Shown here piece by piece: positions 25,226-34,137 of a DNA stretch of 64,000 nucleotides; position 1 is the stretch's first letter; the number at the start of each line of letters is the position of its first letter. The notes beneath the pieces are model-generated. The model saw nothing but the letters and a program-made list of their open reading frames with translations, made no database searches and was not told where the DNA came from. The position numbers and the translations under genes were made by a program. This stretch comes from Streptomyces acidicola (GTDB taxonomy: Bacteria > Actinomycetota > Actinomycetes > Streptomycetales > Streptomycetaceae): NCBI RefSeq assembly GCF_009377235.1, contig NZ_VMNX01000010.1, positions 18,470 to 82,469 on the forward strand, in the 5' to 3' direction.

Positions 25226-26029
25226 ATGCGGATGCGTACGTCCCTCAGAGCCGCCGCGCTGATCGGCGCCTGCGCCGTCGCCGGTGGCGCCCTGTTCGGT
25301 GCCGGTGCGGCCACCGCCGGACAGTCGACGGCCAACTCCACCAAGGAGCCCTACAACATCGGGCTGCTGGTGAAGGACATCGACACCTACTACGGCATCA
25401 CGACGGACAGCGCCGGCGTGTACCAGGCGTCGCCGACCAGCCCGTACGCCAAGGACCTCGCGAAGATCGACGCCGACGCCAAGAAGTACGTCGACCAGGC
25501 GGCCACCAAGGCGAAGCAGAAGCACCAGAAGCCCGCGGTCGTCTTCGACATCGACGACACGCTGCTGCTGAGCCTCGACTACGAGAAGCGCTACAACTAC
25601 ACGTACAACTCGGCGTCCTGGGCGGACTACATCAACCGCGCCGACCGGCCGAGCGTCTTCGGCAGCGCCGACCTCGTCCGCTACGCCCAGAAGAAGGGCG
25701 TCGAGGTCTTCTACAACTCGGGTCTGACCGAGGCGCAGCGCCCGGCCGCCGTCGAGAACCTGAAGAAGATCGGCGTCGACGTGAACCTCGGCGCGGGCCA
25801 CATGTACCTGAAGGACGCGGCCAAGCCCCCGGCGTACCTCAAGTCCTGTGCCACGCCCGGCTCCTGGACCTGCACGACCGTGCAGTACAAGTCCGGCACC
25901 CGCCAGCACATCGAGAAGGACCTCGGCTACGAGATCATCGCCAACTTCGGCGACCAGTACTCAGACCTGGACGGCGGCCACGCCGCCCGCACCTACAAGC
26001 TCCCGAACCCGACGTATTTCGTCGGCTAG
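25226..26029 (+). CDS. Secreted HAD-family acid phosphatase
   Basis: 267 aa. Residues 1-32 are a typical Sec signal peptide (MRMRTSLRAAALIG followed by an Ala/Gly-rich helix). The HAD motif I is VFDIDDTLL (nucleophile at 108-112 region), motif II FYNSGL, and motif IV NFGDQYSDLDGG near the end. The family contains class-B-like acid phosphatases and lipoprotein phosphatases. Export suggests scavenging of organic phosphate. GGAGAACCC precedes the ATG. The gene ends just before an IS5 relic on the opposite strand. Confidence 0.87.
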   Translation: MRMRTSLRAAALIGACAVAGGALFGAGAATAGQSTANSTKEPYNIGLLVKDIDTYYGITTDSAGVYQASPTSPYAKDLAKIDADAKKYVDQAATKAKQKHQKPAVVFDIDDTLLLSLDYEKRYNYTYNSASWADYINRADRPSVFGSADLVRYAQKKGVEVFYNSGLTEAQRPAAVENLKKIGVDVNLGAGHMYLKDAAKPPAYLKSCATPGSWTCTTVQYKSGTRQHIEKDLGYEIIANFGDQYSDLDGGHAARTYKLPNPTYFVG

Positions 26030-26044
26030 GGGCTTTCGTTTGGA

Positions 26045-26629
26045 TCACCGGGCGGACCATAGGAAGACGCCTGCGATGTGGAGTCCCGCCAGGTAGACGG
26101 TCGCGGTCTTCTGGTAGCGGGTCGCGATGCCTCGCCACTGCTTCAGGCGGTTGATGCACCGTTCGACGGTGTTGCGCTGCTTGTAGATCTCACGATCGAA
26201 GGCCGGCGGCCTGCCGCCCCGACTGCCCCGTCGGAGGCGGTGGCCGCGCTGGTCCGCCGGGATCGGAATCACTGTCCGGATGCCGCGCTTGCGCCGATGG
26301 TCGCGGATCGCGCGGGACGAGTAGGCCCTGTCCGCCAGGACCACGTCCGGTCTGGTGCGCGGACGGCCCCGTTGCCGGGGAACGCGCTGGCGGGTCATGA
26401 CGGCGGTGAAGGCGGGTGCGTCACCCGCTTTCCCGGCGGTAAGGACGAACGCCAGGGGCCGGCAGCGGGCATAGGCCGCGAGGTGGATCTTGGTGGTCAG
26501 CCCGCCGCCGGACGTGCCGATGGCGTGGTCGGCGGGTTCGCCGGCCGGGGCCCCTTTTTGCGGGCTCCGGCCGCGTGCTGGTGAGCCCGCACGATGGAGG
26601 AGTCCACCGACACGGCCCAGGTGACCCCG
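26045..26629 (-). mobile_element. IS5-family transposase fragment with a -1 frame change
   Basis: The minus strand reads WAVSVDSSIVRAHQHAAGAR, then in the -1 frame GAPAGEPADHAIGTSGGGLT, LADRAYSSRAIRDHRRKRGI and YKQRNTVERCINRLKQWRGI to the stop at 26045. These are the DDE-domain blocks of IS5 transposases (VDS, LADRAYSS, K-RNTVER-INRLKQWR). The shift occurs at GCAAAAAGGGG, which could be a programmed slip site or a one-base loss. The N-terminal part is gone: homology stops at about 26629, where a recombinase fragment begins. Confidence 0.75.
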
Positions 26630-27140
26630 TGACAATGTTCTCGCCCAACTCGATGCCCTGCACGGCTGGCAGCGGCAGTACACGCTGATCGCGCTGCGGT
26701 CATTATTCGGCAAGGCGAAGAAGAACGGCACCATCTTCAAGAACCCGACCAGCCGCATCCGTGTCGGCCAACGTGAGTACGGCATCCTCCTGCCCCTGGA
26801 GCCTGAGCACATCGCGAACTCGGTCACCATCGTCACCACGCCTGCCGACCACCTGGTCCTTGCTCTCGCCTCAGTGCATGCCACCCGGTCCCGCGCGATC
26901 CGCCGTCTCCAGCTCGACGACCTCGACATCGGCAACCGGAAGCTCACGATCGACGGCCGTGTCCGGCGCTTGGACGACCTCACCCTGCACGTCGCCCGCG
27001 AGTGGTTGGACTTTCGCCGCCCGCTCTGGCCCGACACCGCCAATCCTCACCTGCTGATCAACAAGTTCACCGCGCTGGGCACCGGCCCGGTCAGTCGGGT
27101 TTCCCTCACCGCACCGCTTCGCGGTCAGGCCGCCACACTG
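26628..27140 (+). pseudogene. Tyrosine recombinase/integrase fragment
   Basis: The frame reads LDALHGWQRQYTLIALRSLF, KAKKNGTIFKNPTSRI, LALASVHATRSRAIRRLQLD, then TGPVSRVSLTAPLRGQ. It resembles Tn554/TnpA-like site-specific recombinases whose A-L-RAIRRLQLDDLD block carries the first catalytic region; the usual Arg context is altered (VHATRSRAI). The 5' end is cut by the IS5 relic and the frame decays after about 27140. Confidence 0.55.
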
Positions 27141-27355
27141 GAACGGCGAGCCGACACGCGCACTCCGCCCGCGCTCTCCTGGAACGGCCCATGGCGGCCC
27201 GGTAGCCTTGCCTGGACACCGGACGAGTTAATCCGAAGTTTCGGCCCGTCAAAGGGGCGAGGGTGTCCAAGATCCGTGTGTGACGACAGCCCTGAACACC
27301 CTCCTCCGATCTCGTCGTCGATCTTCACGTACAGTGCGGTCAGCCCGCCACGGGC

Positions 27356-27438
27356 GCGCTGCTGCTGGACACCGGGCTGCGGATCGGCGAGGCCCTGGGC
27401 CTGCGGCACGAGGACATCGAGCCGGCCGAGCCGAGGCT
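27356..27438 (+). pseudogene. Second integrase catalytic-region fragment
   Basis: The frame ALLLDTGLRIGEALGLRHED then IEPAEPR carries the box-I arginine motif (TGLRIGEALGLRHED) of tyrosine recombinases. About 27 codons remain. It ends next to the convergent membrane-protein gene. Confidence 0.6.
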
Positions 27439-28494
27439 TTACCCGATCGGGGCACCGGACGGCACCCGGGCCTCTCCCGTGCCGCCGTCGAGCCGCTCGC
27501 GCTGGCACGCGAGCAGGACACCCATCGGCGCCAGCGCCAAGGGCAGAAGCACGAGCGCTACCGCAACCGGGGTGATGATGACGAGGACGCCGGTAACCCA
27601 CACGTTGTCTCCGGTGGTGGCCAGCATGAGCAGCCCCGCCCAGTGCGCCACGTACGTCCCGAGCCACTTCAGCACCATGAAGGCGACGGCGACCGCGACC
27701 GTACTCAGCAGGAAGATCCCGGTGGTGCGCAGACGTGCAGTACGGGTCAGAGTCCAGGAACGGCGCATCGCTGCCGTCGCCGAGGAGTTGTCCGCCACCC
27801 GTACGGTGGTGGCCAGTGAGAAGCGGGCCAGGAGGACGAACCCGAGCGCCCAGATCACGACGGGCAGGATCCGGCCCACCAGGATGAACTGCACGGTCGC
27901 GGGATCATGGTACGTGGGCCACACGACCCCGGGCACCATCTCCAACTCGACGACAACCAGGACGAGCAGGCCCGCCAGTCCCGGGACGAGGGCGCACACC
28001 AGGGTCAGCAACTGGACGCGGAGGGCGGCCCCGAGGTGCGGACGGGAGCGGCGCCACAGCGCGCGAAGGGACAGAGCACCGGGGGCCGTGGCAGCGCCCG
28101 TGCCCGCCGCCGCGCGTTCCCGCTCGTACGCGACGGTGACGGCCTGGGCGGTGAGCAGCCAGGCGATCGAGACCATGGCGACGAGGAGCAGCAGCGGGTA
28201 CACGCAGAACGCGACCTTGACGAGGCTGTCCCACTGGTCGGCGTACGCGACGTAGGAGTCCTCGTATTCGATGGCGAGCTCGGCGGCTCTTCTGGCTTCC
28301 AGGAAGAGGCCCCACGACGCGGCGAACGCACCTGCCACGATCCCCCCTCCGACAAGCAGCGCCGCCGCGCCGGCCAGGACGGCGGAGCCGAACACGGGGC
28401 GCCGATTGCGGCCGGTGATCCGCAGGGCCTCGGCCACAACGGGGGTGCCGGCCCGGCGGTCGTCCGAGCTGATCACAGGACGGCTGCCCGTCAT
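27439..28494 (-). CDS. Polytopic membrane protein
   Basis: 351 aa with about six hydrophobic helices (around 35-60, 95-130, 165-185, 210-235, 265-290, 300-325). A cytoplasmic N-terminal segment EALRITGRNRRPVFG and two helix-linked WRRSRPHLGAALR / MRRSWTLTRTARLRTTG motifs match the repeated amphipathic blocks of glycerophosphodiester-phosphodiesterase membrane-domain-like (DUF7847-like) proteins. No catalytic domain. GAAGG lies 7 nt before the ATG. Function unknown; single gene. Confidence 0.7.
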   Translation of the reverse strand: MTGSRPVISSDDRRAGTPVVAEALRITGRNRRPVFGSAVLAGAAALLVGGGIVAGAFAASWGLFLEARRAAELAIEYEDSYVAYADQWDSLVKVAFCVYPLLLLVAMVSIAWLLTAQAVTVAYERERAAAGTGAATAPGALSLRALWRRSRPHLGAALRVQLLTLVCALVPGLAGLLVLVVVELEMVPGVVWPTYHDPATVQFILVGRILPVVIWALGFVLLARFSLATTVRVADNSSATAAMRRSWTLTRTARLRTTGIFLLSTVAVAVAFMVLKWLGTYVAHWAGLLMLATTGDNVWVTGVLVIITPVAVALVLLPLALAPMGVLLACQRERLDGGTGEARVPSGAPIG

Positions 28495-28854
28495 GCCGCA
28501 CCTTCTCTGTTCACGGGCCTGTGGACGGCGGCGTACGAGCGGTGCCACCACTGGGTGGCGTAATGGACCATCCTAGCCGCCGTCAGCGCCGCGCCCATCG
28601 CCTCCCGGTGGCGGAGGACCCCGCCCGGCAGCCCGCCGGAACGTCAGCAGCGGCTTGCCGTCCGCGCCGCTTTGGCGGGGCCGCGAGCCTCGAAGCACAG
28701 TGTGATGCTGTCAATGTCCCGCCGTCAGTGAAGGACTGTCTTCGATCAGGCTTCATCTGTCGCGGCAAATGCCGGATTTACTGCGGCGGAGCCTCTACCG
28801 TGATCATCGCGACCTGCGGCGGACGATTCCGGCCTCCGGGGCGAGGTGTACGCG
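28495..28854. other. Stretch without a recognisable gene
   Basis: It contains the promoter region of the membrane protein. Open frames on both strands lack motifs and ribosome sites. Confidence 0.45.
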
Positions 28855-29196
28855 CTACACCGACCGGCTGGCGGAAGAAGTCCAGCGCCGCCCCGAGGCG
28901 TCCATCCAGCCGCTCTTGGATGCCGTGGCCGGCTACACGATGCGCCAGGTCCTTCACGAGGCGATCTACCAGTCCGAACCGGAACACCGGCCCGAGGACC
29001 TCGCCGATGCCCTCAGCCTGGTCCGCGCCGCCCGTGCGGCCGTCGACGCAGCCGAGGGCGGCCTGATGCTCGCCGGATCGCCGAGGCCCTCGGCGTGGAC
29101 TCCGAACAGGCCGGCCAAAGCCGCTATCGGCGCCGCGTCGGCAACCTCAACCGTTCTGAATCCGGGAGGGAAGCGCTCCGGTCAGCGGTCACCTGA
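28855..29196 (+). pseudogene. Small HTH protein gene, frameshifted
   Basis: One frame reads YTDRLAEEVQRRPEASIQPL, LDAVAGYTMRQVLHEAIYQS and LADALSLVRAARAAVDAAEG. A second frame continues from about 29075 with RIAEALGVDSEQAGQSRYRR, a typical HTH ending. Together they match a common small Streptomyces protein with a helical N-terminal half and C-terminal helix-turn-helix. The frame change and lack of a good start make it a pseudogene. Confidence 0.5.
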
Positions 29197-29221
29197 AGGT
29201 TGGGAAGGGAGCGTGTGGCGC

Positions 29222-30160
29222 TCAGTCGTACAGGACGACGAGTCGGCCGATGACCTCTCCGCGTTCGAGCTTGCCGATGCCGTCGCCGATCTGGTCGAAG
29301 CCGATGTGAGTGATGCGGGACGTGACCTTGCCGTCGGCGATGAGCTGGAGGACCGCTTGGCAGTCCTCGGGGGTACCCGCCTGGGAGCCGGTGAGCATGA
29401 CCTGATTGAGAGTGAGTGCCTGAAGGTTGATGGTGCCTTCGCCGACGCCCAGACCCACCAGCACGACGCGTCCGTCGCGCCGTACGGCTTCCACCGCCGC
29501 GTTGGTCGTGGTGCCGAATCCGGCGAAGTCCACGATGACATCGAGCTTCTTGTCGGCGAATGCGGCCATGTCCGCCGCGACGTCCGTGACTCCGAGTTCA
29601 CGGGCGAACGCGTGCACCTTCTCGTTCTTCTCGACCACGAAGACTTCGGCACCGACGGCGAGGGCTATCTGAGCACCCAGCGAGCCCAGCCCGCCGAATC
29701 CGATGACACCCACCTTGGTGCCGGCCGTCACAGCTCCCTGCACGATCATGGCGTGGTAGGAGGTGAGCCCCGCGTCGGTCGCGGCGGCCGCCTGATCCCA
29801 CGCGATGCCGTCAGGCAGCGGGATCGCCAGGTTCTCGCGTACCGCGACCTTGGGCTGGAAGCCGCCGTTCGACGAGGTGCCCGGGCCTTCGATCGCGGCG
29901 GGCACGGCGACTCTGTCGCCGACGGCGAAGCGACGGGCACCGGGACCGGTGGAAGCGACGACGCCCGCGATCTCGTGCCCGAGGGTGATCGGGCGGAAGG
30001 GCAGCAGGGAGGTCAGAGTGCCGTCGAGGAATCCGACGTCACTGTGGCACAGACCGACCGCCTTCACGTCGATCACGATCTCCCCCGTGCCCGCTTCGGG
30101 TTCCGGGATGTCGTTGCGGGTGAGGGGCTTCCCGACCGCCGTGAACTGCCACGCCTTCAT
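29222..30160 (-). CDS. Zinc-type alcohol dehydrogenase family protein
   Basis: 312 aa. The N-terminal GroES-like domain has GLCHSDVGFLDGTL (catalytic-zinc Cys/Asp region) and GHEIAGVVASTG. The Rossmann domain has VGVIGFGGLGSLGAQIALAV. The usual four-Cys structural zinc loop is absent, replaced by AAIEGPGTSSNGGF, so this is a short MDR lacking structural zinc. It oxidises an alcohol or reduces a carbonyl with NAD(P). GAAGGGAACG precedes the ATG. It lies downstream of the SDR gene at 30252 in the same direction (91-bp gap), at the left end of the catabolic cluster. Confidence 0.85.
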   Translation of the reverse strand: MKAWQFTAVGKPLTRNDIPEPEAGTGEIVIDVKAVGLCHSDVGFLDGTLTSLLPFRPITLGHEIAGVVASTGPGARRFAVGDRVAVPAAIEGPGTSSNGGFQPKVAVRENLAIPLPDGIAWDQAAAATDAGLTSYHAMIVQGAVTAGTKVGVIGFGGLGSLGAQIALAVGAEVFVVEKNEKVHAFARELGVTDVAADMAAFADKKLDVIVDFAGFGTTTNAAVEAVRRDGRVVLVGLGVGEGTINLQALTLNQVMLTGSQAGTPEDCQAVLQLIADGKVTSRITHIGFDQIGDGIGKLERGEVIGRLVVLYD

Positions 30161-30251
30161 ATGCGTTCCCTTCTCGTCCACCGGTCCTCTGTGACGGTTC
30201 GACCGCCGAGGACCGGTGAACCTTGTGCTGGTCTCCGGCCGCTCGTTCCGG

Positions 30252-31133
30252 TTACGCGGAGTCGTGCTTGGCGGCGGCGGAGAAGTTGGGGTCGACGCCG
30301 GTGACACCCATGGCGGTGAACGCCTTCCCGACGACGGCGCCCATGTCGAGGTGGGAGACGGAGGTGATGCCGCCGTCGACGGCGATGTGCTGGCCGGTGA
30401 TGAACGCGGAGCGGTCGCCGGCGAAGAACAGGGCGGCGTTGGCCAGGTCGCGGGGCAGACCACCGCGGCCGATCGGGTGCAGTTCCCCGAGCGGCTCCTT
30501 GAGTGCTTCGACGAACGCCGGGTACTGCGAGGGATCGAGGTCGGTCCCCTTCGCCATGATCGGTGTGAGGATGAGGCCCGGCATGATGACGTTGGAGCGG
30601 ATCTTGTAGGGGGCCAGTTCGTGGGTGGCGGTCCGGGCGACCTGAAGCACTCCGGCCTTGGCCGCGTCGTACGACACCGAGGACAGGCCGGCCTGGATAC
30701 CGGCGATGCTCGACATGGAGACGATGCTGCCTCCGGTGCCCTGCTCCTTCATCCGGCGGCCTGCGTACGTGTGGCCCAGGACCACGGAACGGAGCAGAAG
30801 GTCGGTGGTCCGGGTGAAGCCGTCGGGGTCGAGGTCGAGGAGCCCGCTCTGCTCACCGAGGGCTCCGGCGTTGTTCACCATGACATTCAGCCCGCCGTAC
30901 TGACTCACGGCGCGGGCGATGAGCGCCTCCACGTCGGCCGCCACCGTGACGTCGGTGTGCTGGAAGGTGACGTCGTCACCGAGTTCCTTGTGCAGGGCGT
31001 GACCGGCCTCGTCGTCGATGTCGCCGACGACGATCCGCGCGCCCTCCTCCAGGAAGACGTCCACGATGCCACGGCCGATGCCGCTCACCCCTCCGGTGAC
31101 GACGGCGACCTTGCCGGTGAGTTCCTGTGCCAT
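30252..31133 (-). CDS. Short-chain dehydrogenase/reductase
   Basis: 293 aa. It has a classical SDR cofactor motif (VVTGGVSGIGRGIVDVF), NNAG (VMVNNAGALGEQ) and the catalytic Ser-Tyr-Lys (MSSIAGIQAG, then SYDAAKAGVLQ), with IGRGGLPRDLANAALFFAGD and ITGQHIAVDGGITSV at the C-terminus. Acidic residues after strand 2 (GDIDDEAG) suggest NAD preference. There is an unusual 30-residue C-terminal extension after the DGG motif. It diverges from the TetR gene at 31260. Confidence 0.88.
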   Translation of the reverse strand: MAQELTGKVAVVTGGVSGIGRGIVDVFLEEGARIVVGDIDDEAGHALHKELGDDVTFQHTDVTVAADVEALIARAVSQYGGLNVMVNNAGALGEQSGLLDLDPDGFTRTTDLLLRSVVLGHTYAGRRMKEQGTGGSIVSMSSIAGIQAGLSSVSYDAAKAGVLQVARTATHELAPYKIRSNVIMPGLILTPIMAKGTDLDPSQYPAFVEALKEPLGELHPIGRGGLPRDLANAALFFAGDRSAFITGQHIAVDGGITSVSHLDMGAVVGKAFTAMGVTGVDPNFSAAAKHDSA

Positions 31134-31212
31134 TCCCGCGTACCTCCTTGGACGGCGGAAGACTGCCGGACCCGGCCGCCGCGCCCGAGCCGTCCACCCT
31201 GGTCAGACAATA

Positions 31213-31225
31213 ATGGTACTTGGTT
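31213..31225. promoter_or_regulatory. Possible TetR operator between SDR and TetR genes
   Basis: GGTACTTGGTTCC is an imperfect 13-bp palindrome (arms GGTAC/GTTCC) in the 126-bp divergent gap. Weak evidence. Confidence 0.3.
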
Positions 31226-31259
31226 CCGAAATTCATCCGAGTGGTGAGGACGCGCTGAC

Positions 31260-31883
31260 ATGACCCAAGCCAGGCGACCCCGGGGACGACCGCCGCTGTC
31301 CTCGCGCGAGAAGGTCGAGGCGGTGGCGATCGAACTGTTCCTGGAACACGGCTACTCCGGGACCAGCCTCGCGACGATCATCGAGGCCTGCGGCGTCAGC
31401 AAGACGACGTTCTTCCGCTACTTCGCGTCGAAGTCGGAGATCATCTGGTACGCCTTCGACACACACACGCGCCACCTGCGCCGACTGCTGGCGGAGGCGG
31501 ACTCGTCCGAGCCGGCCATGACAGTGGTCCGGACATGCGTCGTGGACGCCTTGCGCGCTTCCATCGACGAGCGTGGAATCTGGATGAAACGCTTCATCAT
31601 TCTCGACGGTTCCCCCGAGCTCAGGCCCGAGGGGTCGACCCAGTGGACCAGTTGGGCCGATGCGGTCAGCGAATACGTGGCCGGGCGTCTGGGCGTGAGC
31701 GAGCGCGGCCTGGTGCCGGCGAGCATCGGTGGCGCTGTCCAGGCCGCTTACCTCGCCACCCTCCGCGGCTGGCAGACCTCCTCGAAGCCTGTCTCCGAAC
31801 TGCTGCTCGAACTTGAGGCGGATCTCGCGCCGCTGTGCGACGTGCTCCAGGGGTGGCTGGACCGGCAGGGGCCACGTCGGTGA
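31260..31883 (+). CDS. TetR family regulator
   Basis: 207 aa. The N-terminal basic arm RPRGRPPLSS is followed by a standard HTH (EKVEAVAIELFLEHGYSGTS, IIEACGVSKTTFFRYFASKS). The C-terminal ligand domain contains WADAVSEYVAGRLGV and AAYLATLRGWQTSSKP, typical of the MftR-like TetR_C groups. It diverges from the SDR/alcohol dehydrogenase pair and is probably its repressor. Start at ATG 31260, just after GAGTGGTGAGGACGCG. Confidence 0.85.
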   Translation: MTQARRPRGRPPLSSREKVEAVAIELFLEHGYSGTSLATIIEACGVSKTTFFRYFASKSEIIWYAFDTHTRHLRRLLAEADSSEPAMTVVRTCVVDALRASIDERGIWMKRFIILDGSPELRPEGSTQWTSWADAVSEYVAGRLGVSERGLVPASIGGAVQAAYLATLRGWQTSSKPVSELLLELEADLAPLCDVLQGWLDRQGPRR

Positions 31884-31910
31884 GCCGCCACGCAGCCGCA
31901 CTCACAGAAC

Positions 31911-32687
31911 TCAGCGGACCGAGATCAGACCGCCGTCCACCGGGATGAGCTGGCCGGTGATGAAATGGGACGCGTCGCCGGCGAGGAAGACCAGGACCGG
32001 CGCCAGGTCCTTCGCCGGGTCGCCGAACCTGCCTCCGAGCGGGATCTGCTCCGCCGTCTCCTTGTCGTGCGCTGCAAGCGCCTCGGGCGAGAGCGCTTCG
32101 CGGAACTTCTCGTACATGGGGGTGACCACATACGGAAGGACGGCGTTGACCCGGATTCCAGCGGGGCCCCAGTCGCGGGCGACGCTGCGGGTCCAGGTGT
32201 GTACCGCGGCCTTGGTGGCGCCGTAGACCGCGTTGTTCCGCTCCGCGGTCAGGCCCGATTCCGAGCCGAAGTTGATGATCGCGCCCGAGCCGGTCTCCTT
32301 CATCAGGGAGAAGGCCGCCGCGTTGGTGTGAACGGTGCCGAAGAAGTTGATGTGGAAGATGGTCTCCAGTAGGTCCTGCGGAACGTCATGGGCGGGGGCG
32401 TGGCGCTGGATGCCCGCCACATTGACGAGGACGTCGAGCCCGCCCATGCGGGCGGACGCCTGGGCGAAGACGGAGTTCACCTCCTCGCGGTCGCCGACGT
32501 CGGCGCGTGAGAAGGTGACCGATCCGGGACCGGCCTTGGCGGCTTCTTCGGCCACCTTGAGGCCGGTTTCCTCGTTGATGTCGAGGGACGTCACGGTGGC
32601 GCCCTCGGACGCGTAGGCGCGGACCACGGCTTCCCCGATGCCCTGTGCACCGCCGGTGACGATGATGCGTTTGCCTGCGAGTTGCAT
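31911..32687 (-). CDS. Short-chain dehydrogenase/reductase
   Basis: 258 aa. The cofactor motif [27 protein letters not shown] (acidic, NAD-type), [11 protein letters not shown] (N-x-A-G variant) and catalytic [20 protein letters not shown] then KAAVHTW (Tyr-x3-Lys intact). The end [17 protein letters not shown] is typical. GAGGAG and GGAAGAG sites precede the ATG at 32687. It is the last gene of the leftward operon starting at the flavin reductase, so it probably oxidises an alcohol intermediate made by the monooxygenases. Confidence 0.88.
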   Translation of the reverse strand: MQLAGKRIIVTGGAQGIGEAVVRAYASEGATVTSLDINEETGLKVAEEAAKAGPGSVTFSRADVGDREEVNSVFAQASARMGGLDVLVNVAGIQRHAPAHDVPQDLLETIFHINFFGTVHTNAAAFSLMKETGSGAIINFGSESGLTAERNNAVYGATKAAVHTWTRSVARDWGPAGIRVNAVLPYVVTPMYEKFREALSPEALAAHDKETAEQIPLGGRFGDPAKDLAPVLVFLAGDASHFITGQLIPVDGGLISVR

Positions 32688-32789
32688 GTGCTCTTCCGTC
32701 TCCTCGCGCTGGTTGCGTGTCCTCATCGCCGTGTCCCCATCGCTCGTCATCGCTCAGAAGCGCTCCCTCTGAAGCGATCCCTCTCAAGC

Positions 32790-32898
32790 GCGGTGCGGAC
32801 GCCGAGATCCCCTTGCGGGCGGCATCACCCGTGCGGCGGTTGGCGACATGGGTGATGCCGCTGTCGACGCCGATGCGCCGGCCGGTGATGACGTCAGG
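32790..32898 (-). pseudogene. SDR C-terminal scrap
   Basis: Between the SDR and the first luciferase-like gene the minus strand reads DVITGRRIGVDSGITHVANR, which resembles the ITGQ-I-VDGGI-x-V ending of SDRs. No other part of such a gene is present. It may record a lost third SDR. Confidence 0.4.
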
Positions 32899-34015
32899 CC
32901 GTGGCTGCCGTACCGACGGGGCGGACGCAGGGCACGACCTCCTTGGCGATCCGGTGCATGGACTCGATCCACGGCGTCGGATCGTCGATGTAGTCCTGGG
33001 TGTTCAGGACGATCTCGCCGAAGCCGCCGATCCGCTCGTTCATCTCCTCGATCTTGCGGATGACCGTTTCGGGAGACCCGCACAGCCACACGTGCTCGGC
33101 GATGAAGTCCATGTCGACGTCCGCCACGTCTATGCCGGTGCCCGAGTCGTCGATGTACCCCTGGAGAATCCCGAACCGCTGGTAGATCGGCACGAGGTAT
33201 TTCTCCCAGCAGTGGCCGAGGCCGCCGTTGATGGCACGCTTCCTGGCCTCCTTGTCGGTGTCCGCGACAAGGACGTCCCGGCAGATGCGGAACCGCTCGC
33301 GGTCCAGCGGGTGGCCGTTTGCCGCCGCGCCCTCGGCGTACGTGTCCCAGTGCGAGCGGGCCACGTCGACGCCGCCGAAGAACGAGATGGGCGAGAAGCC
33401 GTTCTCCCCGGCATAGCGCATCGACGACGAGTTGTACGACAGCGCCGTCACCGCGATCTCCAGGGCCTCCGGTCCGCCCCACGGGGAGAAGTCCGGCATG
33501 ACGTGCTCCTGGTGGCCGTCCTCGGCCGAGGGCTCCTCCTCGGGGAAGCCGCCGGTGAAGAACCGGCCCTCATAGTGGAACGGCTCGCGCTTCCAGACCT
33601 TGCGCATGATCTCCAACGCCTCGTCCCGGCGGGGACGGGCCTCGGACAGGTCGGCCGCCTGTCCCCGGATGATGGCGTCGCGCGGATAGGCTCCGGGACC
33701 TATCCCGAGGAAGTAACGGCCCTTCAGGACCCGTGAGAGCCAGCCGACCTGGATGGCCAGGGAGCCGGGCTGGTGCAGCCCCAGGAGATGCGCCATCGGG
33801 GCAAAGCGAATCCGTTCGGTCTCCCGGGCACAGGCGCCGATGACGATTTCCGGGTTCGGCACGCTCTCCCAGCCCTGAGTGGCGTGCTCACCTATCATGA
33901 AGTCGGTGAAGCCGGCTTGGTCGGCCTCCCGGGCCATGAGAACCGAGTAGTCGAATACCTCGCGGGGCGTGCGCTCGGGGCGCATATACGGAACGTTGAA
34001 GATGCCGCTCTTCAT
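32894..34015 (-). CDS. LLM class (bacterial luciferase-like) flavin-dependent oxidoreductase 1
   Basis: 373 aa. The LLM fold signatures are MREADQAGFTDFMIGEH-like at about 28-45 (MAREADQAGFTDFMIGEHAT), ACARETERIRFAPMAHLLGL, VGWLSRVLKGRYFLGIGPGA and a late LCGSPETVIRKIEEMNERIG. Long LLMs of this kind are FMNH2-dependent monooxygenases that use reduced flavin from a partner reductase. AAAGGAGAGC precedes the ATG. It lies in an operon with LLM 2 (122-bp gap) and the flavin reductase. Confidence 0.87.
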   Translation of the reverse strand: MKSGIFNVPYMRPERTPREVFDYSVLMAREADQAGFTDFMIGEHATQGWESVPNPEIVIGACARETERIRFAPMAHLLGLHQPGSLAIQVGWLSRVLKGRYFLGIGPGAYPRDAIIRGQAADLSEARPRRDEALEIMRKVWKREPFHYEGRFFTGGFPEEEPSAEDGHQEHVMPDFSPWGGPEALEIAVTALSYNSSSMRYAGENGFSPISFFGGVDVARSHWDTYAEGAAANGHPLDRERFRICRDVLVADTDKEARKRAINGGLGHCWEKYLVPIYQRFGILQGYIDDSGTGIDVADVDMDFIAEHVWLCGSPETVIRKIEEMNERIGGFGEIVLNTQDYIDDPTPWIESMHRIAKEVVPCVRPVGTAATA

Positions 34016-34137
34016 GGTCTGCTGCTCTCCTTTGAACCCGCGAACCCGGCCTCGTCCAAGGCATGGTTCTGCGCTTGACCACAGTTGTCCTGCACGCGGA
34101 AGAGTCTGGTTTCCGATCATGGCGGACGCTCTTTCCG

